This document shows positions 33,580 through 43,900 of a stretch of DNA of 64,000 nt, piece by piece. A program made the translations under genes and the position numbers. Below the pieces are notes generated by a model. The model was not told the origin of the DNA, searched no databases, and saw only the letters and a program-made list of their open reading frames with translations. Each line of letters opens with the position of its first letter. Position 1 is the first letter of the stretch. Origin of the DNA: Plasmopara viticola (taxonomy: Eukaryota; Oomycota; Peronosporomycetes; Peronosporales; Peronosporaceae). The stretch is taken from positions 186,001 through 250,000 of the forward strand of contig MBPM02000025.1 in the NCBI GenBank assembly GCA_001695595.3, in the 5' to 3' direction.

Positions 33580-34010
33580 ACTTGTTCATGCAATCACGTA
33601 CGCCTTTTGGCACTAAATAATTACTAGCGAATTCTGGACAGCGCCTCGTATGGCTATACGAAGATTGTTGAGAAACAAATTGATCTAAATCGAGAGACGT
33701 ATCACAGATAAAAGCCGATTATAATCAGTAATTAGTCGACAATCATACATCGATGACATTGTTCTGGTAGCCAAATAAGATCGGCTAATAGTAGTATGTG
33801 ATCAGTGGAATCTGACAATCAGCGGTACAAAACCCGTGTCGAGGAATCGCAAAGCAACATTTCTCGCCACCGCTAGATGGTAGACGATTTGGAGCTCATT
33901 GCAATCAATGCGATCCTTTCTTGAATGCTTAAAGCTTTAAATTGCAAAGAGTGAGGACTATGCGACTTATTTGACGGCTCTCTGTGAAGTAGACATAATA
34001 TCTCTAACAA
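33580..34010 (+). mobile_element. Decayed Ty3/gypsy reverse transcriptase fragment
   Basis: In shifting plus-strand frames: a TPFG motif near 33600, then DSASYGYTKIVEKQ, the catalytic YIDDIV box at 33746-33763, then CDQWNLTISGTK and an EDYATYLTALCEVD stretch at about 33950. This is the order of the palm, thumb and RNase H linker of gypsy pol. Several stops and frameshifts show an old dead copy. It is on the opposite strand from the integrase remnant at 30 kb, so they are not one intact element. Confidence 0.65.
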
Positions 34011-35600
34011 AGTGTCCAATACATAACAAATCTGATAGACTCAAAATCACATAGCGAGAGTGACGACAGCGTCCATAAGAACGACTTTTTCAGAATGCCG
34101 CATTAGTGAGAAATCACTTTACCTAATTGTGGAAAATGATTTACGAGTTTTTCAACAATGCTTTATCTCCTTGATAAAGAGATGTGCTATCCCGTACACG
34201 CTTATTTGAGAACTTATTTTGTTTGTCCCGAGCCAATCTCGTCAACTCATGAAAGCCAAGAAATTCTGGTAAATATTAAAAAACTACCGCCTATGAAGCT
34301 GTCAGATAGTCGGATGTCACGCTTTATTAAATGTCATTCCTGCCTTTGGTACCATGCCAAAAATTGACCTTATGTTCCTCTACACTATGCAATGAGCTGA
34401 GCACGACGGGTCTTAAAAAAGCAGAATAACGTCGTCGGCGCTGACGGATATGAAAAGGCTCTTCGCCCACATTGCCACAGCGAAAACGTAAGGAAAAGAA
34501 CTGAGCAGCAAAGCATGGATGACGTGAGCGTTGTAAAGTATAATTTGACAAAGGAAAGCGTGACATCAGGTAAGATTTTCTCTTTCTTGAAAATTATGTT
34601 TTAATTGAAGCTAAAGCCTACAAATACCAAAATGTATCTTTCAGAGCTGCTGTAAATGATGGTAGTTGTGGACGGCGTATGAAGCTAGTGTGCTGATATT
34701 ACAAAATCTAATGGAACACGTAAAGGAGTTTTTATCGACCTTAGAATGAAGTGGAGTGACACCTCATAAAGAAAAAATTACTGGCAGTGTGGAATTCAGA
34801 TTTTAAGTAAACACCTACTTAAGAGAGCCGAAGTTAATTAAAGAAACGCGACATTGGAGTCTGCCAGAAGTAGTACGGACCTGCAATCATCAGTAGCCTA
34901 TCTGAATGTATTATATTATAAGAGCTAGAGGGTGCACCTTTTTTGGCAAGAAAGCTTTATCCAATGCGAGCAGTACTATAGCTTGGCACAAAGCCGCTGT
35001 CTTGCGAAATGTGTTTAAAACATCAAACTCGTCGCCATCGCTTACGAGTAGCAGGTTGGGAGCTGCTTGTGGGCTTTATCAGGAAGCTGGGCCTTAAATG
35101 GAGAATTGGGAAGAAATATTTTAAAGCCTCTCTTCTTAATAAATTCATAAGCTTAAGATTATTGAGAGCCGAAACACGCTTGAGACGAGGTCTTGATAGC
35201 AAACATCATCCTTCTGATCATTGCTGTGAGCGCACCAACCCTTTGCAAATAGGCATGAGAGTAGTATATAATTTACATCCCTATCTTTTTAGCTTATGGA
35301 TTGCCGAAAGTTAATAATGGTGGTGATCGTGTGCCACCTGTGCATTTGACCATTGCATCAGCCGGTTTAACCAGGGACGGCTATATCTGGAAGAGATTTG
35401 AAAGCATGACCTACATGAGACAAAGACAGGGACCCACAATTAGCGCTGCTTTCTAGCAATCGCTGATCCGCTTATAAAAATATAGTTTGCCAATGTTAAC
35501 AACCAGACCATCCACAAATAAATTGTTTGATTTATAGGGTATTTTGCATGCTAGAAGATACACTGTTCAATAGGTGTGTTGAGAGGTCAAAATTGCAGAC
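34011..35600. other. Gene desert
   Basis: No convincing gene or repeat family. A 101-codon frame at 35009-35314 is basic and featureless. Confidence 0.4.
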
Positions 35601-35850
35601 CGACAAGCTATCCCAATGGAGCCACAACTTCGTATATAATCATTCTTCTAAGTTTTGAGACGCTGGACAGCCACAGATACGCCCTTTCTATCGATGTAGA
35701 CATGCACAGACGCAATAGAGCCACATCTTAAGGTATTATCTTTCTTTTTGAGAACTGAAGCGCTGTACGGACACAAATACGTCAATTCGTTCGATCTAGA
35801 CACGCCTAGACAAAATAGAGCCACAACGAAGTGTATAATAATTCTTTTGG
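35601..35850. repeat. Degenerate tandem repeat, unit about 100 bp
   Basis: Two full units and one partial share the order: TTTTGAGA, a GCTG-GACAGCCACA-like box, ATACG, TCGATCTAGACACGCCTAGAC-like text, AATAGAGCCACA, then a TATAATAATTCTT-like end. The unit boundaries were estimated by eye. The array leads directly into repeat copy A. Confidence 0.55.
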
Positions 35851-36965
35851 GCAGCCAAGAAGACTACCAGTTGACTTGGTCCTTAAGCAATTAATTAGCC
35901 AACTACCACCAAAATTGCTTAGATGCCGCATTATAGGCGGCCTCTACGCTCCTATCTGCGTCTGCATCAACAACTGTTCCTGGGCCTTGAGCGGCGAACT
36001 AAATGTGACTCACCACGCTTAGGCAAAGAAGAGAGACTTTTCAGCGCTGCCACAACGATCGACATATACACATATATTGCATTTGTCCGATGACTGCCAC
36101 GTTCGGGCCAAGAGGAAGATTAAAAGTGCTACGAGCGCGTAGCTTTTCGTCCGCTTAGGCGTAAAAGAAACGTTTAGTCAATGAAAATGTTGTCAAACTA
36201 CCTTTTTAGCCAAAAGTTAGCTCCAACAGTGCTGAACATGCCGGCAAACACGCCGATTGATCAAAAGTCTTTGAGTCAAGACATATAATCTACGGCATAT
36301 CTTCGGATCAAGATACTGCTTAAAGCACCCTTGTAAATGATGTTAGGGTCCAAGCCTGAAAAACCTCGTATGTTTAAGGGTATAAATGACCGTATTGGCA
36401 TTGCCTCGGGCGACTGACATCTAAACTCGCCCACTGTGATAACTGGCGCATATTGTTTCCAACGAGGAAGAATAGCAAAGATCCAGATGGAGATTTCCCG
36501 GCCGAATTAACTCACGCATCGAGTATTACGTTTGTCTTCTTTGAGCACCCGGAAGGCTCTTCTGAGTCTTCTCCTGTATGGAAGGAACTTGGTAAACATA
36601 TATAATCCATTCAGTCGACCATAAGCATGCATTGAAAACCGCATCCAATCTCGCTTTAAACTTCAATCAGCGTCATTGGTAGCCAGCCATAAGAATACGC
36701 CCGGATTTAAAGTACCCTTGAATACGTCCAGCCCTATCATTTCCACGGCTCATATAGAAAAATTCCTTGAAGAAGGGGTAAACCCACCAACCATGCCAAA
36801 CAATGTCCTTCACGTCCGGCAGCATCAAGTACAATTTGGCTTTGTGGGTCTGAAACTACTCACCTTCGCGATGTTTTGGCTGTGCTTCAACATGATCCCC
36901 AATCGAGCTAAGCTCCTAGCATTTTGTCCTTATTTTAAATTGTTAATAATTCAACCTTCCTTTGC
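35848..36965. repeat. Dispersed repeat, copy A (about 1.1 kb)
   Basis: Aligns collinearly by eye with 39792-40955 in the same orientation. Shared landmarks include ACCGAAGGCGGCC/ATTATAGGCGGCC, CATATCTTCGGATCAAGA, TCACGCATCGAG and AACAATGTCCTTCACGTCC. A sampled 59-base block agrees at roughly four of five positions. On the minus strand, between about 36.66 and 36.86 kb, copy A has an open stretch with LMLPDVKDIVWHGWWVYPFF and FFYMSRGND, echoed in copy B (SDVKDFVWYGFWV, LYMSSG). It is therefore probably an old transposon with a minus-strand gene, family unknown. Confidence 0.6.
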
Positions 36966-37009
36966 TGATAATGTTCAGCCAAATTTTTAATAGGTCAATC
37001 GCAAGCGAA

Positions 37010-38360
37010 ATGTCATTCTTTGGGTACCGTAGTTCCTCGAGCCGATCCTCGCAGCAGGAGACGCACTTGAGCGAAACAGAGCGTCTGTAAGTGATGCAAA
37101 GATCTTCTTCTTGCTAAAAAGTCTATACAAAGTTTGATTTTGTTGCTCTGAACGCACTTGCGGCTTGCAGAAGAGGGCGACAGCTTGCAAGTCTCGTGCG
37201 CGCGGGGGTCGGGCCAAGAACCAGCAGCAAACAAACTTTGAAGTTCCAGTGGCTGATACTCCACGCGGTTTATTGACGCTGCAGCTGTATGCTTTTTATG
37301 ATTCTATTAAGGTACGCGACTGATGACTATGCTCTGCATTTAGGCAGCTGCCGACCGACTTTCCCGTTCGCGTTCCTCGCCTAAAGGTAAGTTTCATCAT
37401 TTTCGAGCTACAAATGTTGCATTCTTACGTGGCTTTGTGTACTAAGGTTTCGATTCCAGTGCACCATAAGTGGCTCGATGCTGCGGGAAGTGTACAGGGT
37501 CATCCAGATCTGAATATGTGGACGGCACACTCGGATCTCGGGCGCATAGTAACGGAGATTGTGAATGAACTGCAGAAGGAAATCAGTAGTAATCCTGAAA
37601 TTAAGCAAGCAGCATCTCCGGCAAGAAGTACTTTGCCTGCTCCGGTCTCATCGATAACGCCGTATCCAAGATCCACCGTCTCCTATGCGTCGGCACAGCA
37701 AACATCAAATTCGAGCAAAGTGCGGCGAACACAAATGCCTGTCATCCCAACGACATTTTTGGAGCTTGAAGAGCTATCGTAAGTTGAGTTGCATACAAAG
37801 TGTGATGCAGAAGTTGAGTTGTTGTGGTTTCTATAGCCTTTCCCAGCTCGAAAATCTGAATTCGGATGAACGTGCACTCGAGAAGTTCGTAAGCGAATTG
37901 GCTTCGGTGACAGACTTCACTCAATTGCGTGACGAGATTTTGCACAGCAACATGGGTACCGCAATGAAAACTCTTGGCTACGAGACAGAGTTGCGGGATC
38001 TGCAAAAGGCGGTGGAGCTACAGAGGACAGAGCTGCAAGCAGCACAGCAGGTGCTGGCTGAGAAGCAGGCAAGACAGCAACGCATCGCTGCAGTACGTCT
38101 TGGATTGTCGTTTTCTCTCGCTGCTATTATATACAAATTCAGTTAACTCTGTCATCTTCTTTGACTAGCGCCACCGACCAGATGCTTTACTAGAACAGCT
38201 CTCAGCAGCAGCAAAATCTTTGGACACTGAGTCGGACGAGATTGCCATGCAGTTTACGCAGGGCGACATCGATGTGGTGCAATTCTTGTCTACATTCTTA
38301 ACACAACGCAATTTATATCACGAGCGCACGCTTAAGCTCGCGTGTGTACACCAGTACTAG
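37010..38360 (+). CDS. VPS37: VPS37, ESCRT-I subunit (VPS37A-like with UEV region)
   Basis: Multi-exon gene. Confident exons: up to 37286, 37344..37386, 37447..37778, 37837..38092, 38169..38360, with introns of 57-76 bp. They encode a UEV-like segment (GLLTLQLQLPTDFPVRVPRLK formed across an intron, then WLDAAGSVQGHPDLNMW and HSDLGRIVTEIV), a Ser/Pro-rich linker, and the Mod(r) domain of ESCRT-I (FLELEELSLSQLENLN, then LAEKQARQQRIAARHRPDALLEQL, to DIDVVQFLSTFLTQRNLYHERTLK). ESCRT-I sorts ubiquitinated cargo into multivesicular bodies. The first exon is uncertain: ATG 37010 gives MSFFGYRSSSSRSSQQE and a GTAAGT at 37087, but the join to the exon near 37176 needs checking. The same bases (GTCATTCTTTGGG) also resemble an initiator. 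It is isolated inside repeat-rich DNA. Confidence 0.82.
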
Positions 38361-38456
38361 ATAAACAGGGCAAGGTGTGATGAATAAATTAGTTTCTTGA
38401 TGCAATTCTAGCTGCAGATTTGATGCTATATATTAACCTAGAGACAACAATTGGGA

Positions 38457-38714
38457 TCAATTGCGAAACTTCCAGTCCTGACGACACATTGGGCAGTGTT
38501 GGCGCATGGACTGTAATGACTCGAGCCACTTCATGAGGCAGTGCATGTGAAAGGCGTGATTACATGCACCCCATACGGGCGGGCAGCCATCGCCTGGCAT
38601 CACGCATTCTGGACAGCACGCTTCGAATGAATAGCGACAGATACCGCAACACTCTTCCTCTACGCCCCACTTCCACGTCGCAACGCCGTGCCATCGCTTT
38701 ATTGTTATCTTCAT
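38457..38714 (-). CDS. APC11: APC11, RING-H2 subunit of the anaphase-promoting complex
   Basis: An intronless 85-residue protein that matches the APC11 family over its full length: MKITIKRWHGVATWKWG start, CGICRYSFEACCPECVMPGD, CPPVWGACNHAFHMHC and HCPMCRQDWKFRN end. All RING-H2 zinc ligands are present. It is the catalytic RING that brings ubiquitin-loaded E2 enzymes to APC/C, which drives anaphase and mitotic exit. It is convergent with VPS37 (about 97 bp between stops). Confidence 0.95.
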   Translation of the reverse strand: MKITIKRWHGVATWKWGVEEECCGICRYSFEACCPECVMPGDGCPPVWGACNHAFHMHCLMKWLESLQSMRQHCPMCRQDWKFRN

Positions 38715-39370
38715 CCACTTGTGCTGGGTTTTCCCTCGTATTCATTCTTCCGCCATGCTGTATACCAATCTATATTAGATATGATAGGGTATCGATACAT
38801 ATTAGATATGATAGGGTACACAAACATGGCGGCAGGATGACATACCAAGTGAAGCCCACCAACACAAATTATTTGCCTAAGACACTTCGCCCTCAAATGG
38901 CAAATGCTTTTATATATATGATAGATATGAGGCTGCAAATGGAAATAATGTGCAAATAATAGCTCGTTGCATGCTTCGAAAGCTATTTACCATCTCTATG
39001 ACCTCGCACGATAGGACCAATATCCAAAACTCAAAAGGATACTCTCGGCCTTTACAAGTTAACAATTTATGCAGGTCCGCTAGGTTCTGAGCTACATGTT
39101 CTGGCAAAATGATTTACCGACACCTTGCTCGAAAGAGACGCTCAAGAAAGTGTATGTTCTGTCGGTAAGCGAATACTTCGTCTCGGCCTGAAGTGATGCA
39201 GCTAAAAGACTATGTACTTAACAATGCAAATTTTGTATTTTTCCCTTTCTAGTAAGCGAGTGAAGGCAGCTAAAGGCAAAGCCGGTATAATTACCGGTGG
39301 GATAGTAAAAGCCTTCCTTGTTTTATGTATCTGTTTGATGCCTTTATTACAAAAGCACGACGTTATGTAA
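38715..39370. other. Upstream region of APC11
   Basis: No coding feature. It contains the direct repeat described at 38772-38818 and otherwise AT-rich sequence up to the short LINE copy. Confidence 0.45.
38772..38818. repeat. Direct repeat, 20 bp core, 27 bp period
   Basis: ATATTAGATATGATAGGGTA occurs twice (38772-38791 and 38799-38818) separated by 7 bases. It lies 58 bp or more upstream of the APC11 start, so it may sit in the promoter or be a simple slip duplication. Confidence 0.7.
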
Positions 39371-39381
39371 CCCCCCTCATT

Positions 39382-39708
39382 TGCATTGTATTGTATAACG
39401 TTATCGCGTAGCCAAGTTATGCACGTGCTAGGCTCAGTCTGGCTAGTCCCCGGCATAGAGTGGTGTCCGTATACGTCGGGTCTCGTCCGGCGGGCAGTGC
39501 AGCCAGCACCGAGGTCGTGAGGGTCTTCCATTATTTTGTTTAGCTCTGACTTGGTAAGAGTCCAGGTGGCGTGCTGGTGCTGGAGACCGTCGCGTCGAGG
39601 GTGAGACTCGTTAGAGACCTGCAGATGCCCAAGAGCACCTGCCCGAAGCGCGCGAGCATTTAGCCCCCGCGTTTGGAAGGAGGGCGTCACCCCAACCTTT
39701 GTTGAAGG
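39382..39708 (-). mobile_element. Short RIME-like LINE derivative, copy 3
   Basis: Minus orientation. Flanked by the 11 bp repeat CCCCCCTCATT (39371-39381 and 39709-39719). It has the same head, internal joins and 3' end as the copy at 24455, but belongs to the second subfamily (GAGCTAAACAAAATAATGG and CCAGACTGAGCC). The first bases of its head differ (CCTTCAACAAAGGTTGGGG instead of TTTTCGGAAAAGGTTGGGG). Confidence 0.88.
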
Positions 39709-39791
39709 CCCCCCTCATTATGACTGTAATATCGTCGAATGTATAATATTTCACCACTCCGACATTTTACGAAGGGTAGGTGTGCTCTCAG

Positions 39792-40955
39792 AAAGACAGC
39801 CAAGAAAGCTGCTAATTGGCTTAGTCTGTAAGCGATTATTAAGCCAGCCACCACGAAAATTGCTTCTACGCTGCACCGAAGGCGGCCTCTTTGCTTATAT
39901 CTGCGCCTGCATCAACAGCTGTTCCTGAGCCTTGAGCGGCAAAATAAATGTGACTCACTCGCTCAGGCAAAAGCTTAAGAAAATAATTATTTCTGCCACA
40001 ACGATTGACATCTAGACATATATTGCCTATATCCACCTTCATGCAAAGAGGAAGATAAAGGGTGTTACGAGTGCTTAGCTCTACGTTCTTTTAAACGGCG
40101 AAGATCTCTGAGTCGACAAAAAAAAGGTTAGAAAATCTTTATCAGCGAGAAATAAGCCCCAACAGTGGTGGACATACTGATTAATTCGCCGAATATGTGA
40201 AAGTCCTTACCTCCTAAGACATAAAGAACTATGGCATATCTTCGGATCAAGACACGATTTGCGACGCCCTAGTTAGTGATACGAGGGCTCGGAAGAAAAA
40301 TTCGATGGACACCCTAATGCGTTGTTTGGATTACAAATGACGGAAGTACCATTGCCTCGAGATATTGGTATTGAACTCGCTCACTGCGATAAGTGATGCA
40401 TATCGTTGTCCCGTGACATTCCTTAGATACCGATATCAACGAGGAAGGAGAGCAAAGATCTAGAATTACAATACACGGCCGATTAAAGTCACGCATCGAG
40501 CATTACGCTTGTCTTTTTTGCTCACCCTTAAGGCTCTCCTGAGTCTACTCCTCGCATGGCATGTATGAAAGAAAACTTTGTTAAAATACATAATCCTTCC
40601 AGTGCGACCATGTGCATGCATTTAGTACCGCATCGAATCCCGTTTAGGACTTCACTCATCGTCATTGAAAGCCGAAGATCAAAGAAAAGTGCAGCCGGGT
40701 TAAAAATTTTCTCGAATACACTCCAGCTCCGCTGCTCATATACAAAGATTACTTGGAGATAGATTGAACCCAGAAACCATACCAAACAAAGTCCTTCACG
40801 TCCGAAACAGATTACAATTCACTGACGTTGTGGGTCTTGGACAACTAGGCGACAAAATGTTTTGGCTTTGACATGGTCCCTAGTCGAGCTTAAGTGATTT
40901 GGGTTTTGTCCTTATTAGAAAAATTGTTATATAATTACAATCTTTCCATTTTACC
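39792..40955. repeat. Dispersed repeat, copy B (about 1.15 kb)
   Basis: Partner of copy A at 35848-36965, same orientation, about 3.9 kb away. More decayed: its minus-strand coding-like track has several stops. See copy A for landmarks. Confidence 0.6.
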
Positions 40956-43900
40956 TCGACATGCTATCTTATAACTGGATGGAGCCTTTGTGAGCTCTGC
41001 ATAACTAGCAGTGCACATTGGTAAAAAGCTGACCTTGCCTAACTATCAATGCAATGTTTGGGGAGAATTGGCACAGACCGAGCCACAACGATTTCATACT
41101 CTTGGGGCCCGGGGATAACCCAATGCTGCCAGTTTAGCAGCCAATATTTGATTTTTCTTAGTAAATTAAACCCGTTTTTACTTATTTTGCGTACGAATAA
41201 TTGGCTCCAATGACCTTGAAGTTGCATTCTAAAGATTTCGTGTGCCGGCGAACCTGTATATATTCAATGGAAAAATGACAACGACTTTCCATTTCCTTTT
41301 CTTTAAGGATGCATGATCTAGAACACTACAAAACCCTAAGGACTCGGGAGATGTACTCAAATTCTTGCCATCCCATAGTCCGTGGCAAGAAGTCTCTTGC
41401 CGTGAGCAAGCTTTTTGTGTTTGTCATTCCTTAGCTGTCTGAACGGGAGCAATATTTTTTGCTTATTACCGTTCTCTATTCGCTGCACTATCGTGCAACG
41501 TGCGAAACAGTCTAGAGCTTTAAATATTCTAAAAAAAGCATGTTCCCCCGTCAACCCATATATGTTAGCTTTACTAGCACCCGTTCAGAGCAGCTTTGGC
41601 CAGATATATTGTCAAAGCATGTCTGGATGAAGTTTTGTAGTTTTTGAAACAGCTCAACGATCAGACTTTTAGATATCGCTTGGGCGCTTGTTAGCCCTTG
41701 AGATGTTACAAGTCCCTCATATAGTATGCCTTCAAGCGCATTTGTTGGTGTGAGATTTGTATCCGAGTCCCTAATTTAAAATTGTGGCAGTAAGAAGCTG
41801 GCAATTTTGCAAAGCGCCTTCTTGGGATAAGTGGTTGTAACATATGCCGTTATACTGTTTTCCTAATTCTGAGATAAACTAATTGCCACGTTAATTTCGG
41901 CTTTTTAATGTCGCTTTGACGACGACAAGTACGTAGAATTCTAATCTTCACCATAACTACCTTTGTCTTCCAGTAAATAATACATTATCGAGCTAACACT
42001 ATTCTGTTGGCAATGGCCATTTCATGATGATTCAATTTTGTAGGCCTTGATTCGGTGGAGGCTTCGAGTTGGGTCTTTTATACCACATCTGAGTATTCTT
42101 AGACATGAAATGTACCAGAACCTTGGGATCGTTCTGCGTTTCTGAGGCAAAGCACAATGAACGGTACCTATGTAAATAAAAAAACACGGTTTTCCGTACA
42201 CGACCATTCTAGTTGCGCTAATTATTTTCAGATTATGTATCTCGGTCGCTTTTGGCATAATATTGTGCCGTTTCAAACAAGTAGACACAGTCTACGCTCA
42301 CGTTGCGCAAATTATTTTTTTTCTACGTTATTTTTCCAACCTTGAAGGATAAGGCGGATCGATTTGTTTTGCTTTGATACAGATCTGTTGGATAACAATT
42401 TTAAGGAAAACTATAAATTGTCGAGAACTCTCGAAATCTAAACATTGCCAATTGTAGTTCAATTGTAGTTCACAGATACAATCGACTAATTTTAAGCCCA
42501 GCTATACATTTGGTTGGACGTACACATAGCAAAAGCAACACCAATAAAAATTATACCGATCATTTTCACGTTAGAGTCTATTGCGCTTACTGGCAACACC
42601 ATACAATGGCTCAGAATTGAGCTGGGAATTAAGGCTCTTTTGCAGTCATTAAAGCTTGGCCCCCTTTCTTAAACTCACTATACTGAGGATAGGACCATAT
42701 AATCGGTCGGATCTATCGTAAATGGCATTGATAAGTGTCAGAAGAGATAGCACCAGATTGCTTCTAACACCATCGATTAAATATTAGAGCAGGCTTTGGT
42801 TCTGGTCTTGATAAAGGTAACCAAGCCATTAAGTGTCGTTTGCGACTTTCACGACCACACTATCGGCTGCACGTCAATGCAGCTCGATGATAGCGAGCAT
42901 GGGCTCCCTCCAGTCTAGGAAGTACAACATTTTGCAGAAGGCAAATGTTGCTTCAATGAACGCTAAATCGGAGCCAACGTTTTTTTCTTTTGTACAACAT
43001 ATTGGTGATCCCTTATGTATAAGTCGGTAGCTACGTACGTGATGACGTGTGCAACCTTTCAGATGGCTAGGCGAGCGGATTCTTTTGACAGAGCCTTCCA
43101 GCACCGGCAAGTTATCCTTGCAAAGCCTGCCGTACCGGCAAGTTTATAAAAATTTAAAAAGCTCGACTTTTTATCTGGCTTTCTGAAGGTTAATGGCATT
43201 ACGAACATATCGACACCCTTGTCTTTGGCATGTGTTTCGGCTAGTATAGCCAAGAATCAAATGGCAAGACTGTCTAGGGATACGACTGTCAAATCCCATG
43301 CCATTCTAAGCTGTAGTAGATGCTTCAAAAGCTTGTAGATGTGAAAAGTAAGGCAGTCCACAAGGATGGTAGGGGATGAGCCTCTCATGACATCAACATG
43401 TAATGAAAACATGGGTTTGATATTGACGGCTACTACACCCAAGGGTAAGCGTCGGCTCTATGGTCTCGGCATTATTAATCTCTTTGACGCAGGGCATACT
43501 ATATAGAGTTCTCTGCAGTAGGTGTCCTAATCGTGCTTCGACGTTTGTTTGCATTTACACTTAATTTATTAACATATGCGCGGGTTTTTACACCGACTTC
43601 AAATAAATTAGCTTATATTCCCTCAGGCTCCGTTTTTTTACCCTTCGAAATACAAAATCTTTTGAGGTATGTATACGCTAAGCTCGGACTGTTTTATCGT
43701 CCCACCATAAGGTGGGATCAGTTTTTTACGAGAACATCATCTGGCTCCGTAAAAAATCGTCTTATCCTAAACAGTGAGGCAAGGATTGCTCTTTAAATTA
43801 ATGCGTGTCTTACAGATCATCACAAAAGATAATCTCAAACCCTCATATTAGAAAGGATAAAGTATAGCTAGATACTGAAGACCTACAAACATGAAGGGTA

